DNA from: Candidatus Heimdallarchaeota archaeon
Lineage (GTDB): Archaea > Asgardarchaeota > Heimdallarchaeia > Heimdallarchaeales > Kariarchaeaceae
DNA: 64,000 bases
Direction: 5' to 3'
NCBI GenBank assembly: GCA_026702845.1
Contig: JADCLS010000001.1
Location: 496,001-560,000 of the forward strand
Part shown: one piece after another, positions 44,725-53,602 of the stretch
How positions within the stretch are numbered: position 1 is the stretch's first letter
Layout: each line of letters opens with the position of its first letter
Position numbers and translations under genes: made by a program
The notes under the pieces: generated by a model
What the model was told of the DNA's origin: nothing
The model's database searches: none
What the model saw: the letters and a program-made list of their open reading frames with translations, nothing else

Positions 44725-45879
44725 ATGTTAACAGAAGAGAAAAAAAGTAAGATAAATATTTGGACTGGAAATGAAGCAATTGCTGAAGCAGTGAGAATTT
44801 GCAGACCTGGCGTCGTTGCCGCATATCCCATCACTCCAAGTACTCCAATTATTAAGAAGATTAGTAACTGGGCAGATACTGGAAAGATGGATGTGCAGTA
44901 CATTGCTGTGGAAAGCGAACATGCAGCGATGGCCGGGTGTGTCGGTGCATCAGCTGGTGGGTCAAGAACCTTTACAGCCACAGCCTCTCAAGGCTTATTA
45001 TATATGATGGAAATGGTATACATTGCTGGATACTCACGATTACCAATGACCATGACTGTGGTCAATCGTTCTGTGTTTGGTGGATGGAATATTTGGGTAG
45101 ATAATCAGGATCTTTACAGTATGAGAGACGCTGGTTGGATTCAACTGGTGGCTAAGAATAACCAAGAAGCACACGATCTCATTCCATTGAGTTTTAAGAC
45201 ATCTGAGAATCATGATGTATATGTACCATCTGCAGTAAATATTGATGGATTTGTTCTTAGTCATGTAGCAGGACAGGTGGAGAAGCTGGATCAGAAAGCA
45301 ATTGATGATTATCTTCCTGCTTTTGATCCCATGTTTTTCTTAGACCCTGCAAATCCTGTATCCTTTGGTGCACTTACTCTACCTGATCAATATCAACTTC
45401 TAAGAAAAGATCATCTAGAGTCAATGAACAGAGCAAGAGATCATTTAATCAAGAATTCTAAGGACCTTGCTGAGATTACAGGTAGAAACTGGGGAGAATT
45501 GGTTGAGATCTATGGCCCCGAGCATGCTGATGTCGGTGTTATTGTCATGGGTACTCTAGCTGAGGAGATGGAAGAGGCTGTTGATATTCTCAACACCAAG
45601 GGAGTAGGATCTTTTGGTGTTACAAGGGTTCGAGTATTCCGACCGTTCCCCATCAAGGAAATCCAAGCAGCAGCAAAGAGATATGGCCAGATTATTGTTA
45701 TTGATCGGGGTTACTCCATAGGTTCAGATGCCCCATTAGTATCTGAGGTCAGATCTCATTTGTATACTGTACGAGATACAACACCCGTAAAGAGTCTTGT
45801 AATTGGCATTGGTGGTGCAGAAGTACCATATTTTGCTCTTGTGGATGAAGTACTGAAGAAAATGAAGGAGGAGATGTAA
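44725..45879 (+). CDS. porA: Pyruvate:ferredoxin oxidoreductase alpha subunit
   Basis: About 384 aa. TGNEAIAEAVRICRP and AAYPITPSTPI are domain I blocks, VESEHAAMAGCVGASAGG and TATASQGL follow, then NIWVDNQDLYSMRDAGW. The second half has the domain II motif VIVMGTLAEEMEEAVD. It binds pyruvate and the thiamine cofactor region with PorB. The ATG at 44725 follows GGAG at 44713-44716; the TTG at 44704 in frame is less likely. The beta gene starts 1 nt after the stop. Confidence 0.93.
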   Translation: MLTEEKKSKINIWTGNEAIAEAVRICRPGVVAAYPITPSTPIIKKISNWADTGKMDVQYIAVESEHAAMAGCVGASAGGSRTFTATASQGLLYMMEMVYIAGYSRLPMTMTVVNRSVFGGWNIWVDNQDLYSMRDAGWIQLVAKNNQEAHDLIPLSFKTSENHDVYVPSAVNIDGFVLSHVAGQVEKLDQKAIDDYLPAFDPMFFLDPANPVSFGALTLPDQYQLLRKDHLESMNRARDHLIKNSKDLAEITGRNWGELVEIYGPEHADVGVIVMGTLAEEMEEAVDILNTKGVGSFGVTRVRVFRPFPIKEIQAAAKRYGQIIVIDRGYSIGSDAPLVSEVRSHLYTVRDTTPVKSLVIGIGGAEVPYFALVDEVLKKMKEEM

Positions 45880-45880
45880 A

Positions 45881-46792
45881 ATGGTAAGTGTCAAGGAATT
45901 AGTAAATCTAGAGTTAAATTCAAGCTCAATCAGACCAGGTAATCTCGCTTGTGCAGGATGTCAACTCAACGCAAACTTCAAGCATACCCTCTCTGCCATA
46001 AAGAATAATGGTATTGCTGTGGTGCCTGCTTGTTGTACTTCTGTTATTCAGGGTGCAGGCCAAGGATATGGTATGGAAGTACCAATATTCAATACTGCCT
46101 TTGCTGCAGCACCTGCTGTAGCATCAGGAATCAAACAATCCATGACTGCACAGGGTAAGGACATCACTGTTCTTGTCTGGGCAGGAGATGGTGGAACCGC
46201 AGATATCGGAATGGCTTCTCTATCCGGAGCAGCTGAGCGTAATGAGGATATCTTGTACGTGATGTATAACAACAGTGGTTATCAGAACACGGGCAATCAA
46301 AAATCAGGAGCCACGCCCCGAGGAACCAAAACAACCACAACAACCGAGGGAAAAACCACTCGACCTAAGAATGTGGCCCGTATGATGGTAGCCCAGGGCG
46401 TACCCTATGTGGCAACCGCAAATTCTGCATTTCCACAGGATCTGTATGAAAAAGTGGATCGTGCAATTAACGAATTCAAAGGTGGCTTCAGATACATCGA
46501 AATCTACAGCCCCTGTCCTCCAGGCTGGAATGTTGATACACGTGACACACACGCCATGGGTAAATTAGCCACAGAAACAGGCTACTGGCCACTCTGGGAA
46601 TCTGTCAATGGGGTCATCACACTCAGTAAACGTGGTGCACGATACGAGAGACCTGAGAATCGCAAACCCTTCAGTGATTACATGGATCTTCAAGGCCGCT
46701 ATGCGCAAGTGGATGAAAAACTACTTGATCTGGCATTTGAAGATATAGAGTATGAATGGCAATGGGTACGGAGATTTATGAGTCCTTTATAA
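45881..46792 (+). CDS. porB: Pyruvate:ferredoxin oxidoreductase beta subunit
   Basis: A 303-aa TPP-binding subunit. CAGCQ near the N-terminus with CC in PACCTSV supplies cluster cysteines, and WAGDGGTADIG to NNSGYQNTGNQKSG (about 105-148) is the TPP motif (GDG ... NN). A PCPPGW segment follows. It completes the complex that oxidises pyruvate to acetyl-CoA with ferredoxin as acceptor. No carbon monoxide or acetyl-CoA synthase genes are adjacent. Confidence 0.93.
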   Translation: MVSVKELVNLELNSSSIRPGNLACAGCQLNANFKHTLSAIKNNGIAVVPACCTSVIQGAGQGYGMEVPIFNTAFAAAPAVASGIKQSMTAQGKDITVLVWAGDGGTADIGMASLSGAAERNEDILYVMYNNSGYQNTGNQKSGATPRGTKTTTTTEGKTTRPKNVARMMVAQGVPYVATANSAFPQDLYEKVDRAINEFKGGFRYIEIYSPCPPGWNVDTRDTHAMGKLATETGYWPLWESVNGVITLSKRGARYERPENRKPFSDYMDLQGRYAQVDEKLLDLAFEDIEYEWQWVRRFMSPL

Positions 46793-46906
46793 AATATCAG
46801 TAAATTGTTGAATATCTATCTTCATCTAAATCAAATAGAATTCAATCATAGAAATAAATTTGTGAAATAGTTGTATAAAAACTTGAAAAATAATATTTAA
46901 AGTAAA

Positions 46907-49900
46907 TTAAGATTGGTGATATTCGTTGAGAAATTCAATAATCTCTTTAGATCTATTCTTTGAAAATTTGTAATATAAGTCTAAAATTTCTTTAATTTGA
47001 GTATTATTCAGTGTGTTCATCAAATTTCCCTTCTCATTTTTATTATTTTCAATTCCGTTAAATAAATAAACTGTCGATGATAGAAATTCTCGGATATTTT
47101 TCCTGATAAGATCTCGATTATTTAATTGATTTATATCTTTTAGATTCTGTAGAATTGAAAACTTATCACTTAACACTGAAAGGATTTTATCCTTTGATAT
47201 GGGATTAGACCATAATTTCTCTATGAAATTATTAAAGATAGTGTCCTCAATTGCATATAGCTCAAGAGAATCAATATTAGGATCATACCCTTTCCTCTTA
47301 AAAAGATCCTTTAATGAATATTGAATCAATTTAGTTCCTTTCTCAGATAGAACAATCTCAGGTTTGAATACTCTACCAGTCTGAGGGCTATTTCCATTTT
47401 TATCTTTATCATTCAATGCCCTGCGAGATATTCTCAATGTTTTTATTTTATGATCAATTTGATCTCCGTATAATGAGTTCAATTTAACAGTTCCTTTCTC
47501 TCCTCTCCCCATAGTCATAGAAACCAGCAATTTGTTCAAACTCATCACACTTTCAGAATTAAATAATTCAGGTAAATCTTCTTTCTTATCTAGTCTTCTC
47601 AATAGCTCATAACGCATAAAATCATTTAGGTTCTGTAGATACTCAACTGTTATCTGTCCTCCACGTTTACGTAATGAAATTGCACTTCCATACGTAGTCA
47701 CATAACCTACTAATCTGAATAATAAATCCTGTGATGTTTGGTTGGGGTTCTCCAGTTCAAACTCCCGCTTACAGTACTCATACAGCTTATTGATGTCCTT
47801 GAACCTCCCAGATAATTCCTGTTTATGCTCCAAAGCATGCTGAATAGCTGCCTTCAATGCAGCCCTCAATTTTTTATCACTATATTTTTCCCTCAAATCC
47901 CTAAATTCAGGTATATCTCTGGCCAGGTTCATGTATCGTTCCATCCGTTCAAGAATGTCGTTGTGCTTGATAATATACTCGGATATTGCCTGTCGGTTAC
48001 GGCTATTCGCCGTATCAATAGGAGTGATGAAGAAGCTGGAATCCACATCTCTATCTTGCTGGGCACCACCCACCTGTGAATAGATGCTGGATGATACCCT
48101 GAACACCATGATATCCTCTGCTTGTTGTTCGTTTGATGCTGATGTCTCACTTTTATTGTATTTCTCCTCGGCAGGCCGCCGATACACAATGGTTTTGTTG
48201 CTGCGATTGGTGAATAACCCGAGTATGGAATATACCAGCTCTGCCTCGGTCATCTCTCTCACATCTATCTTCATAGCCGCAGGTTTTCCATCCACTCGCA
48301 CACCTATGCTGATCGTATCATCTGCATTTTTGAGCTTGTAACATGCATGCTCAATCAGAGCCTCCACATTATTCTTATTAATTGATATTATACCCTCTGA
48401 TTGCTGCATCTGAGTAAACGCTTTGGCTTCTGATTGTATAGATTTCAATGCATCTTCCATATCCTTCCAGTTCACCCGGGTCTTGCCCCAGGAATTGATG
48501 ATTTTTTTCATCTGATCGATACTATCAAATTTATCAAATATCTGATGTATCTGCTTGATTTCTTCCATTCCATGTTCCTCGGCATATTTGTTGTATTTAT
48601 TGAATAGACCTTTGGTTACGCCATGATAGCTGAATCGTGGATGACGGGTGACTTCAAATTCCACTCTGGATCCAGCTGGAACAGAAATTCGGTTATTAAG
48701 CCGGATTTTCTCCATATCAATAGCGGTGGTCAGGACCTCAGTCTCTCCAGGGACCAGATCCCCTGGCATGGAATACTTTCTCATCACATCCTGCTGACAC
48801 CCAGTGAATTGATGGTGATATTCACGTAATTTATTTTCTAAAATATCTGATAATGATTGACCCTCCCGTCGGTATTCGGGATCAAACCGGGTGATATCGT
48901 GATTGAGATAGTTGGGTTTGAATCCCAGTGTGGAGGTGATTCGCCTGTCATCAAGATATTTACGAATTCTACCATAATCCTCTATTATCTGCCCATACTC
49001 TGCATAATGCTGCTTGACATAGGCCTTGAACCCAGAAACAGAGGGCTCCTCTGTCTCTTTGTAGGCACTGTATATCTCCTGCAATCTACTCAAAGATATG
49101 CCCAGTTTGGTTTGATTGATGGGTTTATCACTCACCTCCTGCAGATCATTGATGAATCTACCATCCACTCGTTCTGCCAGATATACTGTCTGTTTTTTGA
49201 TTTTCTTGGGAACAATGGATATGATACTCCCACCATCCCCATTGATCATCATACCATGCATAATCTTGTATGCAGAGCTGGGATAACGCATTAACTCTTC
49301 AATCATCTTCCCACGGCTATCCACTGATTGTGCATATCCCTTGTAGTATCCCACCACCTCATCTAATCCCATTTCACCTCGTACCTGCCTGTACTCCAGC
49401 ATCTTGTTGATTGATCTGACATCATTTTTTATCTTCTTGAACCTATCCTCAGGTAGATTTGGATAGCCTCTATCCCTGAATGCCTTGGATATATCCTTGA
49501 CCTCAATCATGGATTTTATCTCGTATCTGCTGGCCTCATAATTCCCATTTTTGTTTGGTGAATTGTAGATCAGATCTGTTCCCTTATCATCAGTCATGAC
49601 CGCATAGGCCAGTGGATTCTCCCGTCCACTTCTTATCACATCATCTATCGAATCCAGTAACCCGTAGAATTCAATTAATTTTCCATTGAATGCAGAATCA
49701 CTACCTAATCCCTGTTGATCAAGAAATTCACTTGATATCTCCAATCCAGCATCCAGACGATGTAGTATGGCACGAATATTTTCCTTGATCGTATCAGTCT
49801 TATTGTCCAATCGTAGTAATACCTCCTGCTTAAGATCTGGAGGAAGAATAGAGATGGAAATCGCCCGTTTGAGTAGTTTATGTTCTATGATTAGCTGACG

Positions 49901-51772
49901 TAAGGCAATATTATTCCTGAATTTAAGCATGACCATGGGATCAGATATTGCTTGTTTGTTGAAGGAGTAATTCTCTTCTCCCTCAATAATAAGTGGGATA
50001 TGATTTCCCTCAAAATCCTTGTAATCTAATTTTAAAGATACTATAAATCCAGATTTCCCATTTTGTATCGCTGATTTACTGATCTTCATATCTTGAAATG
50101 TTCCTGGATGCATAAAATCGATATTGTATGGCTTTATTGGCAGACCATAATCATGCATCCATAGATTACTATACTGGTTCATCGGTCCAAATAATTCCTC
50201 TGATGCTTGTTTCGATATGCTGGTGGGTTTATGCAGATAGAATTTATATCTGGTATCACTAAGTAATTCTCTATTGGATCGAATAATCTGTGGATCCCTG
50301 AGCATAGACTGCGATTTGCTTCCTTTAAGTGATGTACTAAGATCAGAATGATTATCTAAATGCGATGTTATGCTTTTTAGCATGGAAGATAATTCTCTAT
50401 CAGTCAAGCTTAGATCATTACTGAGGATGACCATTTCTTTTGCTGAGATAGCTACTATACCCCTTTTGTGTGTAATCTCCTCTATCTGTTTGATGAAGGA
50501 AGCCACTAGATCAATATGATTGAAATATTCTTTCAGACGATCGATTCCCAATTTTAAGAGGAATGCAATGATCTCCTGACGTTTTGATCTCTCTATTCTA
50601 GGATTCGATGCTAAGGATACATAATACTGCAATTCCTCTTCCTCTTCATCATCTAGCATTTGAGGTATTTCTATCTCTTCTCCTGAAGATTGTAATCCTT
50701 CAATGTATAGCTGATGTTCATTGTTTGCTAGTGGATTTTGTTCAGCTGTCAATACCTCATTGAGTTTTCTCCTAATATTGAGTTGTAAATCAGATATATT
50801 GTGATTTTCAAAAATGTATTGTTCTAGTTGTGATAGAAAATTCTCCTGCTCAATCACGTTACTTGATTCAATATCGTCCACATCTGAAGTTATCCAGTTA
50901 CCATTCTGCACTTCTACATTATCACGCTTTGATGCTTCTCGATTCACTCTCCCTAGTTGATTCTCTGCATCAATACTTCCTAATTGATTACTCCTTTCAT
51001 TATCAAGATATAAATCTGGATGAGTAAAACCAGCTAGAGACATATCTGATATAAAATCGAGTTTATCTAATGGTGTTTCATTTCCTTTGGTGTTATCATC
51101 CAAAATTGATTGTTCGATCTTTTGTTTTTGAAGATCATTGACGTAAGTATCCAATTCGTTAGTATGTGGCTTCTCAAAAATTGCATTTGCAGATAATGAT
51201 GCTTCCTCAAGAAAATTAGGCTCAGGTCCACCTTTATTCGTGTACTCTACTTGATCTGATTTTTGATTGGTATCTTGAAGGAACGATTGATTGCTTAATG
51301 AACCTTCATGTTCATCAATTTGATTATCTATAGAAGGCAGGTGCTCCAAAATGCCACCTTGTGCAATATCATTCGTTTCGATTCCTTTATGAAATTGCTG
51401 ATCCTGAAACTCCTCTGGTTGTTCAAATTGTCCTGCACTCAAGTCATTCAGTAGATCCGGTTCATTGATCACCTGTTCCTTATCCTCTGCATTCATACCT
51501 GTATCAAATGAGTATGAAATTGAATCCTCAGCTGGTTGGAAGAAGTGATATTCTGGCTGATTTCCAACAAACTCCTCGTCTATCCCATCAAGATATTTGA
51601 AATAACTTGAATGAGAATAGTTCTGATCTCCATCAGAGAATTCAGTTGTTTCTACTTTTTCAGACTCGGAGAAATCAGGTGTATCCCTGAAATGCTGTTT
51701 CTCCTCATGATCTTCTGGTAATTCCTGAAACCTTGTTTCAGGTTCATCCAGTAAATGAAATTGTTCAGACAT
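46907..51772 (-). CDS. 1621-aa protein, unrecognised, last gene of the helicase/HerA-like operon
   Basis: A very large cytosolic protein. Residues 1-330 are acidic, rich in Gln, Asp, Glu and Asn, and probably disordered, including DDEEEEEL near 375-382. The middle (about 450-1250) is alpha/beta and basic in places, and the end is helical with Lys/Asn-rich runs. There are no membrane helices and almost no Cys. A stretch near residue 735-755 (GTDLIYNSPN to SRYEIKS) has a D..ExK arrangement seen in some nucleases, but this is weak. The region about 48.0-49.6 kb is more GC-rich than the gene ends. It lies 132 bp after the helicase gene on the same strand. Confidence 0.6.
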   Translation of the reverse strand: MSEQFHLLDEPETRFQELPEDHEEKQHFRDTPDFSESEKVETTEFSDGDQNYSHSSYFKYLDGIDEEFVGNQPEYHFFQPAEDSISYSFDTGMNAEDKEQVINEPDLLNDLSAGQFEQPEEFQDQQFHKGIETNDIAQGGILEHLPSIDNQIDEHEGSLSNQSFLQDTNQKSDQVEYTNKGGPEPNFLEEASLSANAIFEKPHTNELDTYVNDLQKQKIEQSILDDNTKGNETPLDKLDFISDMSLAGFTHPDLYLDNERSNQLGSIDAENQLGRVNREASKRDNVEVQNGNWITSDVDDIESSNVIEQENFLSQLEQYIFENHNISDLQLNIRRKLNEVLTAEQNPLANNEHQLYIEGLQSSGEEIEIPQMLDDEEEEELQYYVSLASNPRIERSKRQEIIAFLLKLGIDRLKEYFNHIDLVASFIKQIEEITHKRGIVAISAKEMVILSNDLSLTDRELSSMLKSITSHLDNHSDLSTSLKGSKSQSMLRDPQIIRSNRELLSDTRYKFYLHKPTSISKQASEELFGPMNQYSNLWMHDYGLPIKPYNIDFMHPGTFQDMKISKSAIQNGKSGFIVSLKLDYKDFEGNHIPLIIEGEENYSFNKQAISDPMVMLKFRNNIALRQLIIEHKLLKRAISISILPPDLKQEVLLRLDNKTDTIKENIRAILHRLDAGLEISSEFLDQQGLGSDSAFNGKLIEFYGLLDSIDDVIRSGRENPLAYAVMTDDKGTDLIYNSPNKNGNYEASRYEIKSMIEVKDISKAFRDRGYPNLPEDRFKKIKNDVRSINKMLEYRQVRGEMGLDEVVGYYKGYAQSVDSRGKMIEELMRYPSSAYKIMHGMMINGDGGSIISIVPKKIKKQTVYLAERVDGRFINDLQEVSDKPINQTKLGISLSRLQEIYSAYKETEEPSVSGFKAYVKQHYAEYGQIIEDYGRIRKYLDDRRITSTLGFKPNYLNHDITRFDPEYRREGQSLSDILENKLREYHHQFTGCQQDVMRKYSMPGDLVPGETEVLTTAIDMEKIRLNNRISVPAGSRVEFEVTRHPRFSYHGVTKGLFNKYNKYAEEHGMEEIKQIHQIFDKFDSIDQMKKIINSWGKTRVNWKDMEDALKSIQSEAKAFTQMQQSEGIISINKNNVEALIEHACYKLKNADDTISIGVRVDGKPAAMKIDVREMTEAELVYSILGLFTNRSNKTIVYRRPAEEKYNKSETSASNEQQAEDIMVFRVSSSIYSQVGGAQQDRDVDSSFFITPIDTANSRNRQAISEYIIKHNDILERMERYMNLARDIPEFRDLREKYSDKKLRAALKAAIQHALEHKQELSGRFKDINKLYEYCKREFELENPNQTSQDLLFRLVGYVTTYGSAISLRKRGGQITVEYLQNLNDFMRYELLRRLDKKEDLPELFNSESVMSLNKLLVSMTMGRGEKGTVKLNSLYGDQIDHKIKTLRISRRALNDKDKNGNSPQTGRVFKPEIVLSEKGTKLIQYSLKDLFKRKGYDPNIDSLELYAIEDTIFNNFIEKLWSNPISKDKILSVLSDKFSILQNLKDINQLNNRDLIRKNIREFLSSTVYLFNGIENNKNEKGNLMNTLNNTQIKEILDLYYKFSKNRSKEIIEFLNEYHQS

Positions 51773-51904
51773 CTAACTTACCCACAGAAAAAGAACTCGT
51801 GGCCCACCCAAACGGATATCCGCTGACATCCGGTGCCACGAGTGATTCAATCCCTTGGGGATTGGGTGTTTTTATCTGGAGAAATGCTTCTCCAAATATT
51901 GTGG
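51773..51904 (-). other. Intergenic element with three consecutive stem-loops
   Basis: On the minus strand, from the helicase end towards the next start, three stems are visible: TGGAGAA-GCAT-TTCTCCA (7 bp), CAATCCC-CAA-GGGATTG (7 bp) and a perfect 9-bp ACTCGTGGC/GCCACGAGT enclosing about 30 nt with CGGATATCCG. CACCCAA before stem 2 can also pair with TTGGGTG inside the loop of stem 3, so a pseudoknot is possible. The GC content is far above that of the surroundings. It may be a leader RNA regulating the 1621-aa gene, or a DNA site. Confidence 0.5.
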
Positions 51905-53602
51905 TCAGCATTCCTTTCCCTCCCAGAAGGATGAGAATTCCATGAGTAGCTCATCCCTGCTAGTATATCTGGATAACCATAAAGTTCTTTGCAAATAACT
52001 GTCCACCCGATCATCAAGGATGATCAGTGCCCCTTTCTGATCTCTAGATCGAATAGTCCTTCCAAATGCCTGCTCAGCCAGGATTGCAAGGGGGATCTGA
52101 TTGGCAAAGAGCTGTGCAGTCTCTTTATCCTGAAGTATCCTTGCTCGGTGATGATCAATAATTGCATTTGTATCCATAGGTACTCGCATGGCCAACCCCG
52201 TGAGAATAACTGTACTCACCAGGGATTCTCCATCTTTCACCCACTCATTACCCTCCATAAGTTTCCCGTTCTGATTAGCCAGAATGATTAGTTTCTTGTC
52301 ACTATTAAATACGAGCTGGTTGATTTTTTTCATACTCGATGTTTTGGTTTCCATCACAAAAGGAACAGCTAATAATTTGGCAATGTTCCAAATAAATGAA
52401 TACGATGGGCCCAGAACTAGTATATGATTGGGTGCTCTAGAATAGAACTCCATCAGCAGTGTAACAAATTTCTCAAACATCTCATCATTTCTGAAACGGT
52501 AGATGGAATTCAAAGAGGAGATATAAAATGCCTTGAAGGTATTAGGATCACGAGCAATGGCTTGAATATTCCTCTCCTTCAGATCTAGCAGGATGGTAGA
52601 ATCTGGTAAGCCATACAGCTTTCTATAGGCATAGGCTGGAGAGATTGTTCCTGAGAGCAAAACTATCCTTTTGGCCTCAAGCAATGAAGAGAATAGCTCT
52701 TCAGGTTGATAATCAACTACATGCAGTGCCTTTTGTGATACTAGTATATTTCCTATGTTTGCATTTGAGAATACATCTCTCATGGTATCATTGAGCTCGA
52801 GCAAGATCTCATGTGCTATCTCCTTTGGAAGCTGTTGTAATTGCCTATCTTTGGAGATCACCATCTTATCTGCCCGATCTATCAGTTTCAAGGTGTTCGC
52901 AACACCCGCTTCCCAGTTATCAATTTCTTCTCGATCCAAGATGCGTAATCCCTGTATCTGATCGTAGAGTGTTTGGAGAAAGGGATCTCTGATATATAAC
53001 TTCATGAAGAGCAACAGGTGATGTTTTTGTATGCTGTGATACTGTACTCTGGCAAAATTATGTGCCTCATCAATGATAATATGTAGGTTTTGTAGAGATA
53101 TTTCCGCTGATACAAGGATACGTCTCATTTGACGAAGGTATCCATAGCTTGCAATGATTATCTTTGCATCAGCTATCATACTCCAGATATTCTGATAAGG
53201 ATCATACTTTTTATTTTTAAGGATGGATTTGTAATTGCTAATAGTTGGATCTTCCCGTAATTGCTGATTGATGAGTTTTAGAAGACGATGTCGATGATTC
53301 TTTGCCTTTAGTCGTTTGAGTGAAATTGTCGGTTGTGAAGTCTTAAATTGTGATGTTCCCAGCAGTGGTAATATCAGGATCTCATCCATCAGTGCCCATT
53401 CTCTCAACACTGCATTCATCTGATTGATGGTACGAACGATATATAGTATTTTATCATGTTGATCACATGTTTGAAGTACACCAAACAGGGTCGCGATGGT
53501 CTTTCCAGTTCCAGTACCAGATTCAATAATCACTGGTTGTGTTGTTGACAGGCTGCTAATGATTTGTTGTTGGCCCTCGGTCATCTGATACGGGAAATTC
53601 AT
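51905..53602 (-). CDS. XPD/DinG-type superfamily 2 helicase without Fe-S cysteines
   Basis: A 565-aa helicase. Q/Walker A IESGTGTGKT (26-35), DEAH box IIIDEAHNF (about 175-183), motif III-like LLSGTISPA, and motif VI QAFGRTIRSRDQ (about 520) are all present. XPD and DinG carry four Cys between Walker A and DEAH; this protein has only two Cys in total (about residue 45 and the last residue), so no [4Fe-4S] cluster is possible. It should still be an ATPase that moves on DNA or RNA. The start overlaps the preceding 548-aa gene by 4 nt. Confidence 0.88.
   Translation of the reverse strand: MNFPYQMTEGQQQIISSLSTTQPVIIESGTGTGKTIATLFGVLQTCDQHDKILYIVRTINQMNAVLREWALMDEILILPLLGTSQFKTSQPTISLKRLKAKNHRHRLLKLINQQLREDPTISNYKSILKNKKYDPYQNIWSMIADAKIIIASYGYLRQMRRILVSAEISLQNLHIIIDEAHNFARVQYHSIQKHHLLLFMKLYIRDPFLQTLYDQIQGLRILDREEIDNWEAGVANTLKLIDRADKMVISKDRQLQQLPKEIAHEILLELNDTMRDVFSNANIGNILVSQKALHVVDYQPEELFSSLLEAKRIVLLSGTISPAYAYRKLYGLPDSTILLDLKERNIQAIARDPNTFKAFYISSLNSIYRFRNDEMFEKFVTLLMEFYSRAPNHILVLGPSYSFIWNIAKLLAVPFVMETKTSSMKKINQLVFNSDKKLIILANQNGKLMEGNEWVKDGESLVSTVILTGLAMRVPMDTNAIIDHHRARILQDKETAQLFANQIPLAILAEQAFGRTIRSRDQKGALIILDDRVDSYLQRTLWLSRYTSRDELLMEFSSFWEGKEC

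Noticed and set aside
48857..49294. ORF on the plus strand inside the 1621-aa gene
   Set aside because: It is fully embedded in a longer gene and its product has no recognisable pattern.
49400..49600. PD-(D/E)XK nuclease site in the 1621-aa protein
   Set aside because: Only a D..ExK arrangement is present, with no supporting strand and helix pattern that I can verify.
51773..51904. HDV-like, hammerhead or twister ribozyme
   Set aside because: The conserved core residues of these classes were not found in order; the stems alone are not enough.
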